Assembly (NCBI RefSeq): GCF_907177275.1
Contig: NZ_CAJSLV010000048.1
Coordinates: 269,476-333,475 of the forward strand
DNA from: Actinacidiphila cocklensis
Lineage (GTDB): Bacteria > Actinomycetota > Actinomycetes > Streptomycetales > Streptomycetaceae
Length of the DNA stretch: 64,000 bases
Direction of reading: 5' to 3'
Shown in pieces: positions 27,525-36,084 of this stretch; within the stretch, counting starts at the first letter, position 1, and each line of letters opens with the position of its first letter. A program made the translations under genes and the position numbers. The notes below the pieces were generated by a model that was not told the DNA's origin, searched no databases, and saw nothing but the letters and a program-made list of their open reading frames with translations.

Positions 27525-27609
27525 GGTGTTTCCCCTCCGGGCGAGGCGGGTCGGTGGGAAAGAGGGTCGCCTCGCCTGCAGCTCCGAGCCCCCGTGTGTC
27601 AGTGCCGAA

Positions 27610-27615
27610 ATCCTA
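27610..27615 (-). promoter_or_regulatory. Possible -10 element of the surface protein gene
   Basis: On the minus strand TAGGAT matches the principal-sigma -10 consensus of Streptomyces. It would give a leader of about 80 bases before ATG 27524. No good -35 lies 16-18 bp upstream, so an activator or other sigma factor may be needed. The surrounding 27630-27770 is conspicuously AT-rich for this genome. Confidence 0.4.
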
Positions 27616-27768
27616 GGAACCACGCGCAACACGAGCACCTAAAGGGTCTCCATCCGCCCTTTTCGCTTCCCAATCGTTACCCGCTTGTGCGCATGTTTCC
27701 CTGTTTGTCGACAAGTCCCCGCGTAATTGATCCATGGAAATACCGTTGAATACGGATTCTCCGCGGAA

Positions 27769-28191
27769 TCAGGGCACGGCCACCGCGGGGACCGGCGGCG
27801 GAGCGGACGGCTCCGGCAGGGTCGCGGGCGGTGCGGACGTCCGGCTGAACCGTGCGACCCCGCGCGCCAGGTCGTGCCCGACGGCCACCGCCTCGATCTC
27901 CGCCGCCGTGTAGCGGCGGCCGTCGCGCTCGTCCTCACGGATCTTCAGCCGCCCCTGGACGACCAGCGGTTCACCCAGTCCCACCGACTCCTTGACGTGC
28001 CCTGCGAGGGTGCGCCAGGCACGCACGGTGTAGAAACTGGTCGCGCCGTCGGCCCACGCCCCGCGCTCGGAGTCCCATCGGCGCGCGGTCGTCGCCAGCC
28101 GGAAGCGGGTGACGCCCACTCCGGTCGCGGTGGTGTACATCTCGGGCTCCGTCGCCACATTCCCGACAACGGTCACCAGGGTCTCGTTCAT
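27769..28191 (-). CDS. ssb: Single-stranded DNA-binding protein (small paralogue, SsbB-like)
   Basis: OB-fold protein of 140 residues: NETLVTVVGNVATEPEM, RFRLATTARRWD, TSFYTVRAWRTLAGHVKESV, GEPLVVQGRLKIRED and YTAAEIEAVAVGHDL match the SSB core in order. The C-terminal tail is short and Pro/Ala-rich (PSAPPPVPAVAVP) and lacks the acidic DDxPF tip that recruits replication proteins in the main SSB. It is therefore probably the second, shorter SSB of streptomycetes, known for a role in sporulation-time chromosome segregation. Its position next to the dynamin-like genes, which act in sporulation septation, fits that. Two DnaA-box-like sequences lie just upstream. Confidence 0.88.
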   Translation of the reverse strand: MNETLVTVVGNVATEPEMYTTATGVGVTRFRLATTARRWDSERGAWADGATSFYTVRAWRTLAGHVKESVGLGEPLVVQGRLKIREDERDGRRYTAAEIEAVAVGHDLARGVARFSRTSAPPATLPEPSAPPPVPAVAVP

Positions 28192-28286
28192 CGCACGGTC
28201 CTCACTTTCCGTGGCCCCCCGCGGTGGGGCGCCCTGAGAACATCGTGCCCCAAATCCGGATGGTCAAGGAAAGACCATCTTGAATC

Positions 28287-28313
28287 TGTGGATAACCTAT
28301 CGACTGTGGATAA
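28287..28313. promoter_or_regulatory. Two DnaA-box-like nonamers upstream of ssb
   Basis: TGTGGATAA, the complement of the DnaA-box consensus TTATCCACA, occurs at 28287-28295 and 28305-28313. Each copy lies in an exact 12-base repeat CTGTGGATAACC with an 18-bp period. They sit about 95-120 bp upstream of the ssb start and just after the dynB stop. DnaA binding is plausible but unproven. Confidence 0.5.
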
Positions 28314-28318
28314 CCACG

Positions 28319-30370
28319 TCACTCGGACGAGTGGGAATGGGATTCGGCGGACCGGGAATCGCGCGCATGCGGCGCGCGCGGGGAAGTACCTGCGACCACC
28401 GCGAACTGCTCGCGCACCTCGCGGTAGCGCATCAGCTCGGCCGCGACCGGTTCGAGCACCCTGGCCCTGCCGCAGTCGGCGGCGGCGTCCCGCAGCCGCC
28501 GCTCGGCGGCCTGGCCGTAGCGACGGGCCGGGCCGCGGGCGGCGACCCGGCAGCCCGCGGAGACCAGCGGCCCGCCGAGCCCGCCGGCCGCGGCCATCAC
28601 GACCGGCACCCACCACGTCAACTCGATCGACCCGGACGCGAGCGCGCTCAGGCACACCGCACCCGCGACCGCCAGCGCCATCAGCAGCCACTGCACCATG
28701 TGGGCCGCCGACCACCAGCCGGGCCGCTCGGGCGGTCCGGGCTCCGCCCGCTTCGCCGCGCTGTCCAGCGCCGCCGGAAGGCCCTCACCACCGCGCCGGG
28801 CGGCCTCCCGCACCGCCTGCGCCCAGGGTGCAGGTAGCCCGCGGGCGGCGTCGGCGGCCAGCCCCCGCGCCGCCTCACCGACCAGCGGCCGGGACGCCAC
28901 GAGACCCGCGGGACCGGCCGCGGCGACCGGGCCGTTCCGCCGTACGGGTGATGTCGGCGTTTGCCGCGCTCCGGGGGAACCGCCGCCCGCGGCGACCCGT
29001 TCTCCCATCAAGCGACCCCACGGTGTGCCGCACGCCGCACGGGCAGCACCCGCCCAGTCCCGTTCCGCCGACTGACCCGCTCCGGCCGCTCCCACCGCGT
29101 CCGCCAGCCGGTCGACGAATTCCTCGCGCGCCGGATCGGTGAGCCCGGCGCCGCCCTCTCCCACATAGAGCGGGTACAGCCGTCTCGCCGTACGGTCCAC
29201 GTCGGCAGCCAGCCGGCGGCAGGACGCGGTGCGCTCGGCGACGATCTGGCCCAGCACACCGCGCAGATCGGGCACGCCCTGACCGGTGAGTGCGGAGGCG
29301 GCAAGCACCACGGCGCCGGCGTCGCCGTGCTCGCCCACCGCGAGGCCGTCCTCGTCCAGCAGCCGCCGCAGGTCGTCGAGCACCAGGTCCGCCGAGTCCC
29401 CCGGCAGCCGGTCGACCTGGTTGAGCACCAGCACCGTCACATCGGCATGCCCGGAAAGGGGGCGCAGATAGCGTTCGTGCAACGCCGCATCGGCGTATTT
29501 CTCAGGGTCGAGCACCCAGACGACGACATCGACGAGTTGCAGCAGCCGGTCCACCTGCGCGCGGTGGCCGGGAGCGGCGGAGTCGTGGTCGGGCAGGTCG
29601 ATCAGGACGAGCCCGTCGAGACTCGCCCTCTCCGCCGAAACGCCCTCGGAGCTCTCACCGTCAAGCCGTGAACCAGCCGGAGAGCCGCCGTCACCGGCCG
29701 GGAGACCGGGACCGCCGCCGAAGCCGCCGGCTGCGGTTGCCGCATCCCCCAGGTCCGCGCCTCCCGGATCACCCGCATCATCGGCACCGGCCTCGTGGAG
29801 TCCTTCGGCGCCGGGGTCGACTCCCGCAGCATGGTCCGCGCCACCGGCCGGCGCGGGGATGCGGGCGTGCCGCCGGGTGTAGCGGTCCTGCGGGGCGATC
29901 CCGAGGCGGTCCAGCAGTCCTGCGGCACGCTCGGGCGGCCAGGCGCAGGCGATCGGGCGGGCCGTGGTGGGCCTGCGCATACCGGTCTCGGCCAGCGGCA
30001 GGCCGGCCAGGGCGTTGAAGAGCGCCGACTTGCCGCTGCCGGTGGCACCGGCCAGGGCCACCACGGTGTGGTCGAGAGAGAGCCGCCGCCGCTCGCTGAT
30101 GCGCTCGAGCAGCTCACCGGTCTCGGCGAGGGCGTCGGGGCTGATCCGGGTCCTGGACAGGCCGAGCAGTTCGCCGAGGGCGTCGACCCGCGAGCTCAGC
30201 GGATCGGCCGCCGAACCACCGGGCGCGGCTTCCGGATGCCCCTCTGGGCCAGGCCCGTGGCCGGGCTCGGTGAAGGCGGTGGCGGGCCGCCCGCGCCCCG
30301 GCTGCCGGGGCGCGGCCGACGGGTGGGTGGTTGTCGTCGGGGTCGTGGCGGTCGGGCGCACCGGGGTCAC
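28319..30370 (-). CDS. dynB: Dynamin-like GTPase with C-terminal membrane hairpin (DynB-like)
   Basis: Large GTPase, 683 residues from GTG 30370. The N-terminal about 70 residues are low-complexity; the P-loop is GATGSGKSA with Lys114; [11 protein letters not shown] is the G3 motif and LVLNQVDRL the G4-like NxxD. Two adjacent hydrophobic segments at about 555-610 ([20 protein letters not shown] and [18 protein letters not shown]) form a membrane hairpin. Together with the adjacent GTPase this matches the DynA/DynB pair that stabilises FtsZ rings during Streptomyces sporulation septation; DynB is the membrane partner. The open frame continues far upstream, but GTG 30370 has AAGGAGC before it and overlaps the dynA stop as GTGA, which settles the start. 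Gene names rest on domain plan and pairing. Confidence 0.75.
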   Translation of the reverse strand: MTPVRPTATTPTTTTHPSAAPRQPGRGRPATAFTEPGHGPGPEGHPEAAPGGSAADPLSSRVDALGELLGLSRTRISPDALAETGELLERISERRRLSLDHTVVALAGATGSGKSALFNALAGLPLAETGMRRPTTARPIACAWPPERAAGLLDRLGIAPQDRYTRRHARIPAPAGGADHAAGVDPGAEGLHEAGADDAGDPGGADLGDAATAAGGFGGGPGLPAGDGGSPAGSRLDGESSEGVSAERASLDGLVLIDLPDHDSAAPGHRAQVDRLLQLVDVVVWVLDPEKYADAALHERYLRPLSGHADVTVLVLNQVDRLPGDSADLVLDDLRRLLDEDGLAVGEHGDAGAVVLAASALTGQGVPDLRGVLGQIVAERTASCRRLAADVDRTARRLYPLYVGEGGAGLTDPAREEFVDRLADAVGAAGAGQSAERDWAGAARAACGTPWGRLMGERVAAGGGSPGARQTPTSPVRRNGPVAAAGPAGLVASRPLVGEAARGLAADAARGLPAPWAQAVREAARRGGEGLPAALDSAAKRAEPGPPERPGWWSAAHMVQWLLMALAVAGAVCLSALASGSIELTWWVPVVMAAAGGLGGPLVSAGCRVAARGPARRYGQAAERRLRDAAADCGRARVLEPVAAELMRYREVREQFAVVAGTSPRAPHARDSRSAESHSHSSE

Positions 30371-32010
30371 CGCTCCTTCTGCAGTAGGGACAGCGCGGAG
30401 ATCAGCGAGGCCTGCTGTCCGGCCGTGACGTCGAGGGCGTCGACCGGTGCGAGCCTGCGGTCGCGTTCGCCGTCCAGCAGTCCCGCCACGGCGTCGGCGA
30501 GCCGGTCGCGCGCCGCGTCGCGCATGCGCAGCGCCGCCTGGGCGCCGATGGTCTCGGCCAGGCGCTCCCCCGCGGTGCGTCCGCGCCTGCCGCCGAGCAG
30601 GGCCGTGGCCAGCAGGGCGGCAACGTCCTCCGGGTCGGCGGTCGGGCGTTCGGTGTCGCGGGCCGCCCGCAGCTGTGCGTAGGCGAGGTCGGTCACAGTG
30701 CGGCGCCAGCGGCGTACGCCCTTGTCGATACGGGCGGCGACGGCCACCCGGTCGCGGTCGGGACGGGACGCGGGGTCGTCCAGGAGTGCGGCGCCGGCCG
30801 GGTCGCGCTGCCAGATGTCGCCGATCCGCTCGTCCGCGGCGTCGGTCTCGGTGCGCAGCAGCGCGGCCAGTTCCTCGGCGAGGGCGTGCTGCAGCGCCTC
30901 CGGACCACAGGCGGGGTAGCCCTGCCAGTGGGCGAGCGCCTCGCCGGCGAGCGGGACGCCGGCGCGGACGGCGGTGTCGATGTGCTCGGCGGCCAGTTCG
31001 TAGGCGTCCTCGGCGGCGCGGACCAGTCGCAGGGCGGCGGAGTGCTGGGCGGCGGAGGCGGAGGCGAGGGCGGGCAGCCGGCTGCGCAGCGAGTCGAGGA
31101 CGCCTTCGGCTGTACGGCGGGCCGCGTGCTGGCGGGCGGCCGGGTCCTGGGCGCAGTGCGTCAGCCACTCGCGCAGCCCGGCGACGGTCGTCTGCGGCAG
31201 CAGGCCTCCGCCGCCCGCCGACTCGGGCAGTTCCGGGACGGTGAAGCGGGGCACGTCGCCCAGGCCCGCCTTGGCCAGCAGGGCCGCGTAGTGCTTGCTG
31301 ACGTCGTCGGCGATCTGGTGCGGGACGCGGTCGAGGACGGTGGCGAGGGTGACGTCGTACTCCTTGGCCGTGCGCAGCAGGTGCCAGGGCAGCGCGTCGG
31401 CGTAGCGGGAGGCGGTGGTGACCAGGATCCAGATGTCGGCCGCGCAGATCAGTTCGGCGGCGAGTTCGCGGTTGCGGGCGACCAGGGAGTCGATGTCGGG
31501 CGCGTCCAGCAGGGCCAGGCCGCGCGGGAGGGAGTCGTCGCACTCCAGCCGGAGTTCGGCCCGGGAGGGCTCGCTGCGGTCGGGGGCGTCGTCGTCGCCC
31601 CTGACCCGCTGGCGTACGGCCCAGGCCCGTGTCAGGCCGGGCAGCACCCGTGGGTCGGCGAACCAGGCGCGGTCCTCGGGGTGGCAGACCAGCACCGGAG
31701 TACGGGTGGTGGGACGCAGGACACCGGATTCGCTGACACGTCGGCTGATAAGTGAGTTGACAAGCGTTGACTTGCCCGCGCCTGTCGATCCGCCGACCAC
31801 CGCGAGCAGCGGAGCCTCCGGAGCGGTCAGCCGGGGCACGAGGTAGTCGTCCAGCTGGGTCAGGAGCTCCTGGCGGGTCCGGTCGGCCCGGCCCGCCCCG
31901 GGCAGCGCAAAGGGGAAGCACGCAGCCTCGACGCGGTCACGCAGCGCGGACAGCGCGTCGATCAACTCTGGCCGTACGTCCAAGATCGCCACGACGGCAG
32001 AATGCCCCAT
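30367..32010 (-). CDS. dynA: Dynamin-like GTPase (DynA-like)
   Basis: Second GTPase of the pair, 547 residues from ATG 32010. P-loop [11 protein letters not shown] with Lys80, switch region [18 protein letters not shown]3-like [11 protein letters not shown], and a G4-like VLDRVP in [14 protein letters not shown]. The rest is helical, with Ala/Leu/Arg-rich stretches of the dynamin stalk type, and it lacks obvious membrane helices, so it probably depends on the DynB-like partner for membrane location. Translation is coupled to dynB. ATG 32010 has no clear ribosome site; GTG 31992 (start [10 protein letters not shown]) is a good alternative because homologues begin near LDVRP. A yfjP/YeeP-type ribosome-binding GTPase is the other possible label. 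Confidence 0.75.
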   Translation of the reverse strand: MGHSAVVAILDVRPELIDALSALRDRVEAACFPFALPGAGRADRTRQELLTQLDDYLVPRLTAPEAPLLAVVGGSTGAGKSTLVNSLISRRVSESGVLRPTTRTPVLVCHPEDRAWFADPRVLPGLTRAWAVRQRVRGDDDAPDRSEPSRAELRLECDDSLPRGLALLDAPDIDSLVARNRELAAELICAADIWILVTTASRYADALPWHLLRTAKEYDVTLATVLDRVPHQIADDVSKHYAALLAKAGLGDVPRFTVPELPESAGGGGLLPQTTVAGLREWLTHCAQDPAARQHAARRTAEGVLDSLRSRLPALASASAAQHSAALRLVRAAEDAYELAAEHIDTAVRAGVPLAGEALAHWQGYPACGPEALQHALAEELAALLRTETDAADERIGDIWQRDPAGAALLDDPASRPDRDRVAVAARIDKGVRRWRRTVTDLAYAQLRAARDTERPTADPEDVAALLATALLGGRRGRTAGERLAETIGAQAALRMRDAARDRLADAVAGLLDGERDRRLAPVDALDVTAGQQASLISALSLLQKER

Positions 32011-32435
32011 ATTGGAGCATTTACGAAGCGCATTTCGGCTAATTAGCCCCATTCGACACGGATAGCGCCCGACCGGCGGCGGCCCGCCGGGCCTCGGCGA
32101 GGTGGACCGGAACCGCCGCACAGGGCTCGCGGAATGATCGCGCAATGGTCACAAGAAGGCCGCAGAAAGCCAGAGAACCGCTGGTCGACGGTGTCGGATG
32201 ATACTCAGGAGCCAGAACGAGCCACCGGCATAACGAGTACACAACAGCAGTGTTGCGACCCGTCAAAAGCGATGCGACTTCCGCGCCTGCCTGCGATTAT
32301 CGGACCGCTTCACCGAACCTCCACAACGTGTCACGCGAGTGAAGCAGACGGCAGCACGGACGCGGCGCCCTATCCTTGACCTCGGTACAGGTCACGGAAC
32401 CAGCCAGGGGCGAAGACAGCCGCGGCCACTGTCCG
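32011..32435. other. Intergenic region between dynA and the tRNA gene
   Basis: No convincing gene in this 425-bp stretch; short frames here have no ribosome site or coding bias. It holds the 12-bp perfect palindrome GGCTAATTAGCC at 32037-32048, 27 bp upstream of the dynA start and AT-rich against its surroundings. A GACAC lies at 32055-32059, the short sequence bound by the developmental regulator WhiA (too short to be evidence alone). The right-hand part should hold the tRNA promoter, but I see only a weak TTGACC at 32375. Confidence 0.45.
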
Positions 32436-32508
32436 GCCCCCGTAGCTCAGCGGATAGAGCAGGCGCCTTCTAAGCGCTTGGCCGCAGGTTCGAGTCCTGC
32501 CGGGGGCG
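32436..32508 (+). tRNA. tRNA-Arg (anticodon UCU)
   Basis: A full cloverleaf can be drawn: acceptor GCCCCCG with CGGGGGC (32501-32507) and discriminator G; D-arm GCTCAGCGGATAGAGC; anticodon stem GGCGC/GCGCT with loop CTTCTAA, so the anticodon is TCT at 32469-32471, reading AGA; T-arm GCAGGTTCGAGTCCTGC. The CCA end is not encoded, as is usual in actinobacteria. AGA is a rare codon in such GC-rich genomes. Confidence 0.96.
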
Positions 32509-32873
32509 CTCTCGCGCGGTCGATGCCCCACCGGGGCACCGGCCGCCGCCGATCGGCGGTGCCCGTTCGCGGGCGGGCCACCGAAAAGACGGCTCGCGTG
32601 AATGTAGCGGCAGCGGCGTAGCGACCGTGTAAGGACCGCTCTCCTCCGAGCAACCCCCTCCCCCGCCCCTACCCGGCATTTCTTACGGAGCCGGGACAGC
32701 GAGGCGAAATGCCCCTTTCGTCACGACAGTGACATGGTGTGCGAGTTAGCGTGACGATCAGTCCGGCCGCCGCTCCCGATGCCGTCAACTCCCCTATGCC
32801 TCAGGCCAGTTGATGGCTTCCTCAGCATGCCGGGCCGCCCGACGACCCTCCTGACCTGCATGAGGAGATCAGC
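32509..32873. other. Intergenic region after tRNA-Arg with several hairpins
   Basis: No gene supported in this 365-bp stretch. TGCCCC/GGGGCA at 32524-32538 and the palindrome CCGCCGATCGGCGG nearby can end or process the tRNA transcript. Further on are an interrupted repeat GGCATTTC (32675-32682) / GAAATGCC (32706-32713) and GTCAC-GACA-GTGAC at 32720-32733, the latter a possible operator for the next gene. GAGGAGATC directly before ATG 32874 is the ribosome site. Confidence 0.4.
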
Positions 32874-34046
32874 ATGCCGTCCATCGCCCGCAGGACCCGC
32901 CCACGCCGTACCACCCGCGTGACCCGCGCCGCCGTCGCCGGCGCCGCGGCGGTCGCGGCGGCAGCCGTCGCCGCCCCCGCGGCAGGCGCTGCCACGCCCC
33001 GACACGCCACCGTGCGGGACAGCGCGCCCGTCTTCGTCCAGAGTGACAACACCACGGCGAACACCGTCGTGGCCTACCACCGCAACCCTGACGGCTCGCT
33101 CGGCGGCCACGAGATCTACCCGACCGGCGGCCGGGGCGGCGTACTCGACGGCTCGGTCGTGGACCACCTCGCCTCGCAGGGCTCGCTCGCCTACGACCGC
33201 CCGCACCGGTTGCTCTACGCGGTCAACGCCGGCAGCGACAGCGTCACCGTCTTCGCCGTCCACGGCGATCGGCTGCAGCGCCTCCAGGTGCTCCCCTCCG
33301 GCGGCGACTTCCCCGTCGGCGTCGCCACGCACGGCGGCCAGGTGTACGTGCTGAACGCCCGCGGCGGCGGCTCGGTCCAGGGCTACGTGTGGGACGGCCG
33401 TCAGCTGGTCCTGGCCCCCGGCCGGCACCGCGACCTCCACCTCGCTGCAGCCTCACCGGAGTTCACCCACACGCCCGGTCAGGTGGGCTTCACACCGGAC
33501 GGCTCGAAACTGGTCGTCACCACCAAGGCCGGGGCCGACACCATCGACGTCTTCCCGATCACCGCCTCCGGCGCCCCCGCCGCCCGCCCGGTGGTCACCG
33601 CCACCCCCGGAGCGGTGCCGTTCGGCTTCACCTTCGACCGCGCGGGACGACTCCAGGTCACCGAGGCGGGGCCGAACGCGGTGGCCACCTTCGCCGTCCG
33701 CCGCGACGGCACCCTGCGCCAGGTCGCGCAGGCGAGCACCGGGCAGGCGGCGACCTGCTGGGTGGTCGCCACCGGCGACCACCTCTACGCGTCCAACGCG
33801 GGCAGCGCGACGCTGTCCGGTTACCTGGTCGGGCCGCACGGACCGCTCACCGCGCTGGGCAACACATCGACCCACGACGGCACAGTGGACGCCGCCGCCT
33901 CCTCCGACGGCCGCACCGTCTATGTGCAGACCGGCGCCGAGGGCGTCGTGGACGAATTCCGGGTCGGCCGTGACGGCTCGCTCACCGGGATCGGCTCGGT
34001 CACCGTTCCCGGCGCCGTCGGCGGCGAAGGCATCGCGGCCGGCTGA
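32874..34046 (+). CDS. Secreted lactonase-family beta-propeller protein
   Basis: Exported protein of 390 residues. A twin-Arg-rich N-terminus (RRTRPRRTTRVTRAAVAG), a hydrophobic stretch to about 37 and AGAA form the signal peptide. The rest has repeated blades with NPDGSLGGHEI, YDRPHRLLYAVNAGSDSVTVF, FTPDGSKLVVTTKAGADTIDVF, FTFDRAGRLQVTEAGPNAVATF and SSDGRTVYVQTG, the pattern of the seven-bladed 6-phosphogluconolactonase (Pgl/YbhE-like) family. Secretion makes a cytosolic pentose-phosphate role unlikely; extracellular lactonase or carbohydrate-binding activity is open. It is followed by a strong terminator and stands alone as a transcription unit. Confidence 0.88.
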   Translation: MPSIARRTRPRRTTRVTRAAVAGAAAVAAAAVAAPAAGAATPRHATVRDSAPVFVQSDNTTANTVVAYHRNPDGSLGGHEIYPTGGRGGVLDGSVVDHLASQGSLAYDRPHRLLYAVNAGSDSVTVFAVHGDRLQRLQVLPSGGDFPVGVATHGGQVYVLNARGGGSVQGYVWDGRQLVLAPGRHRDLHLAAASPEFTHTPGQVGFTPDGSKLVVTTKAGADTIDVFPITASGAPAARPVVTATPGAVPFGFTFDRAGRLQVTEAGPNAVATFAVRRDGTLRQVAQASTGQAATCWVVATGDHLYASNAGSATLSGYLVGPHGPLTALGNTSTHDGTVDAAASSDGRTVYVQTGAEGVVDEFRVGRDGSLTGIGSVTVPGAVGGEGIAAG

Positions 34047-34070
34047 CAATTACGTGTACTGCCCCCGCAG

Positions 34071-34119
34071 CCTCGCCACTCTCGCCCGCCACACTGGTCA
34101 GCGAGGGTCGCGAGGTTTT
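34071..34119 (+). terminator. Intrinsic terminator after the beta-propeller gene
   Basis: Two 15-base arms (34071-34085 and 34101-34115) pair at 13 of 15 positions around a 15-base loop and are followed at once by TTTT at 34116-34119. It is a clear rho-independent terminator for the gene ending at 34046. Confidence 0.75.
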
Positions 34120-34288
34120 GCGGAAGTCGTACGAGTCTCTTATGGGGTTGTGAGATGGTGTGCGCCGTAGTCACCTCTGTCGGACCGCAGGTAAGCGGCC
34201 TGAAAAAAGACGGCCGCCCGGCAGTCGTGTCGCGGCCATGGGGTAGTTTGCTCTCTCCGCGTGCTATCGATGCGAGGATCGTTTGCGT

Positions 34289-34789
34289 ATGGATTCCACA
34301 CTCCCCGGGGCCACGTCGGCCGCGTCGGCGGCACGGCGGCGCAGGCGGCTGACCCACCGGATCAGGGACGGGCTGCGCGATCTGAGCGTCCAGTTGGCGC
34401 TGCTGAACCACCAGATCGGTATGCACCTCGACCTGCGGGACACCGATCTCGAATGCCTGGACCTGATCAGCCGCTACGGGCCGATCGGCCCGACGGCGCT
34501 GGCCAAGCGCGCCGGCATGCACCCCGCCACCCTGACCGGCGTGCTGGACCGGCTCGAGCGCGGCAACTGGGTGGTCCGCACCCCGAATCCGACCGACCGC
34601 CGCGCCGTACTGGTGCAGGTCGTCAAGGAGCGCGCCGACGAGGTGACCTATCTGCTCTCCGGTCTGAACACGGCGGTCGACGGGATCTGTGCCGAGTACG
34701 ACGACGACCAACTGGTTCTGATCGCCGACTTCCTGCTGCGTACGGCACGCGCCGGGCGGATCGCCACCGACGAACTGGCCGACAGCTGA
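34289..34789 (+). CDS. MarR-family transcriptional regulator
   Basis: DNA-binding regulator of 166 residues. After a basic N-terminus (ARRRRRLTHRIRDGLRDL) the winged helix-turn-helix spans about 50-115: TDLECLDLISRYGPIGPTALAKRAGMHPATLTGVLDRLERGNWVVRTPNPTDRRAVLVQV, with the recognition helix HPATLTGVLDRLE and the wing DRRAVLV typical of MarR. A C-terminal dimerisation helix follows. ATG 34289 is preferred to the in-frame TTG 34283. It precedes the ECF41 sigma gene by 93 bp and may control it or itself. No operator palindrome was seen in the gap upstream. Ligand unknown. Confidence 0.9.
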   Translation: MDSTLPGATSAASAARRRRRLTHRIRDGLRDLSVQLALLNHQIGMHLDLRDTDLECLDLISRYGPIGPTALAKRAGMHPATLTGVLDRLERGNWVVRTPNPTDRRAVLVQVVKERADEVTYLLSGLNTAVDGICAEYDDDQLVLIADFLLRTARAGRIATDELADS

Positions 34790-34821
34790 CCCACCACCGG
34801 GCCGGCGGCGGCCGGCGCTGA

Positions 34822-34848
34822 TGTCACATTTCGGAGTGGTCGCTCATC
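34822..34848 (+). promoter_or_regulatory. Probable ECF41 promoter, autoregulatory
   Basis: TGTCACA at 34822-34828, a 16-bp spacer, then CATC at 34845-34848. The published ECF41 promoter motif, as I recall it, is TGTCACA-N16-CGTC, so all seven -35 bases and three of four -10 bases match. It lies 35 bp upstream of the start of an ECF41 sigma gene, so the factor very likely transcribes its own gene. Confidence 0.65.
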
Positions 34849-34882
34849 TCAGTTGACGAATGCGTCAACGAGGAGGCCACGT

Positions 34883-35860
34883 ATGTCCGACGACCCCGCC
34901 GAGCTGCCGGTCGACACGGCCACCACGGTATTCGCGAGACACCGTGAACTGCTGTTCTCCGTGATCTACAGCATGACCGGCAGCGTGTCGGACACCGAGG
35001 ACGTCCTCCAGGACACCTGGCTGGCCTGGGCGGGCGGCGACGACCGGGACGTTCAGGACGACGCGGACCTGTCCGCGGATCTGCTGCGGATCGCCGTCGG
35101 ACGCGTACTGGCCCGGCAGTCCGGCATCAGCCGCCGCCGTGCGGCCTACGTCGGCCCCTGGCTGCCCGAACCGCTGGTCACCGACCCGCGGCCGGAGCGC
35201 CGCACCGCAGGACCCGGCGCCGATGGCAACCCCTGGCCCGGCCTTCGGGACGAATCCGCGTCCATGGCGCTGATGGTGGTGATGGAGACGCTGCCCCCGC
35301 TGGAGCGGGCGGTGTTCGTCCTGAACGAGGTCTTCGGCTACCCGTACGCCGAGATCGCCCGGGTCCTGGGCCGTCACCCGGGCACCATCCGCCAGTTCGC
35401 GCACCGGGCGCGGGAGCACGTCCAGGCGCGTCGCCCGCACTATCCCGCCGATCCCCGGCTGCAGCAGCAGCTGACCGAGCGATTCATCGCCGCCGCGATG
35501 GCCGGCGACCTTGCCGCGCTGCTGGAACTGCTCGCACCGGACGTGACGATGTGGACCGACGGCGGCGGCAGGGTCCGCTCGGCGCTGCGGCCGGTCTCCG
35601 GCCGGGAGCGGGTCGCCAGGTTCCTGAGCGGCTACGCCGCGTCGCACCCGCCGCAAGGGTTGGACGTGCGCTACCGGCACGTCAACGGCGACCCGTCGGC
35701 GGTCGTCTTCTCGGGTGACTCGCCTTACGCCGTGCTGGTGATGGACCTCAACGCCCCTGGCGACCAGGTCACCGGCATCTACCTGGTCACCAACCCCGAC
35801 AAGCTGTCCCACGTGAGGCCGGGCGACGACCGCGTCCAGGAATCCGAGGGACCCGCATGA
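34883..35860 (+). CDS. ECF41-family sigma factor with fused SnoaL-like regulatory domain (SigJ type)
   Basis: Extracytoplasmic-function sigma factor of 325 residues. Region 2 (ATTVFARHRELLFSVIYSMTGS...DVLQDTWLAW) spans about 13-50 and region 4 (LPPLERAVFVLNEVFGYPYAEIARVLGRHPGTIRQFAHRAREHV) about 138-182. The linker carries WLPEPL at 93-98, and the C-terminal SnoaL-like domain has DGGGR at 226-230 and NPDKL at 304-308. These three short motifs are hallmarks of ECF41, in which the C-terminal domain replaces an anti-sigma factor. ATG 34883 has AGGAGG at 34871-34876. The usual neighbour is a carboxymuconolactone decarboxylase, oxidoreductase or epimerase (COE) gene; none is adjacent here, and a coupled 26-codon frame takes that place. 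Confidence 0.94.
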   Translation: MSDDPAELPVDTATTVFARHRELLFSVIYSMTGSVSDTEDVLQDTWLAWAGGDDRDVQDDADLSADLLRIAVGRVLARQSGISRRRAAYVGPWLPEPLVTDPRPERRTAGPGADGNPWPGLRDESASMALMVVMETLPPLERAVFVLNEVFGYPYAEIARVLGRHPGTIRQFAHRAREHVQARRPHYPADPRLQQQLTERFIAAAMAGDLAALLELLAPDVTMWTDGGGRVRSALRPVSGRERVARFLSGYAASHPPQGLDVRYRHVNGDPSAVVFSGDSPYAVLVMDLNAPGDQVTGIYLVTNPDKLSHVRPGDDRVQESEGPA

Positions 35861-35937
35861 CCGCCACGACCACTGCCGACCTCGTCACCGACCGCCACCT
35901 CCTCCAGGTCGTCTCCCACATCTCCCCGCCTTCCTGA
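35857..35937 (+). CDS. Micro-ORF (26 codons) coupled to the ECF41 sigma gene
   Basis: ATG 35857 overlaps the sigma-factor stop as ATGA and opens a frame of 26 codons ending in TGA at 35935. The peptide starts MTATTTADLVTDRHLL and ends SPPS. No ribosome site of its own is needed if it is coupled. It has no known domain. It could be a real small protein, a regulator of the sigma factor, or the remnant of a lost partner gene; the third possibility fits the missing COE gene. Coding potential of so short a frame cannot be judged well. Confidence 0.4.
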   Translation: MTATTTADLVTDRHLLQVVSHISPPS

Positions 35938-36084
35938 CCGCACTGTTACCCGTTCGCGACTTTTGTCACCGTTACGCGGGTTCCGTGTCACAGAAGATCA
36001 ACAAGCCCATGCGGCGTTCATCCGCGTGTCGTTGACCCGACGAGTGTGCTGACCGACAGTCACGAATGCTCGGAGGTAGCCGAC

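Noticed and set aside
28319..31921. Single 1200-codon protein joining dynB with upstream sequence
   Set aside because: The N-terminal 500 codons are antisense-like Arg/Pro-rich sequence overlapping dynA. GTG 30370 with AAGGAGC and a GTGA overlap is a far better start.
32373..32400. TTGACC at 32375 as tRNA promoter
   Set aside because: No acceptable -10 hexamer lies 16-18 bp downstream, so it was not listed as a promoter.
32436..32508. tRNA-Arg gene as attachment site of an integrated element
   Set aside because: No integrase gene, no duplicated tRNA 3' end and no change in composition on either side was found.
32376..32621. 81-codon frame overlapping the tRNA gene
   Set aside because: It runs through the tRNA, has no ribosome site, and its product matches nothing beyond translated tRNA sequence.
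34190..34240. A-run between GGCC motifs (GGCCTGAAAAAAGACGGCC) as a minus-strand terminator
   Set aside because: The A-run lies inside the loop rather than after the stem, and no minus-strand gene ends here.
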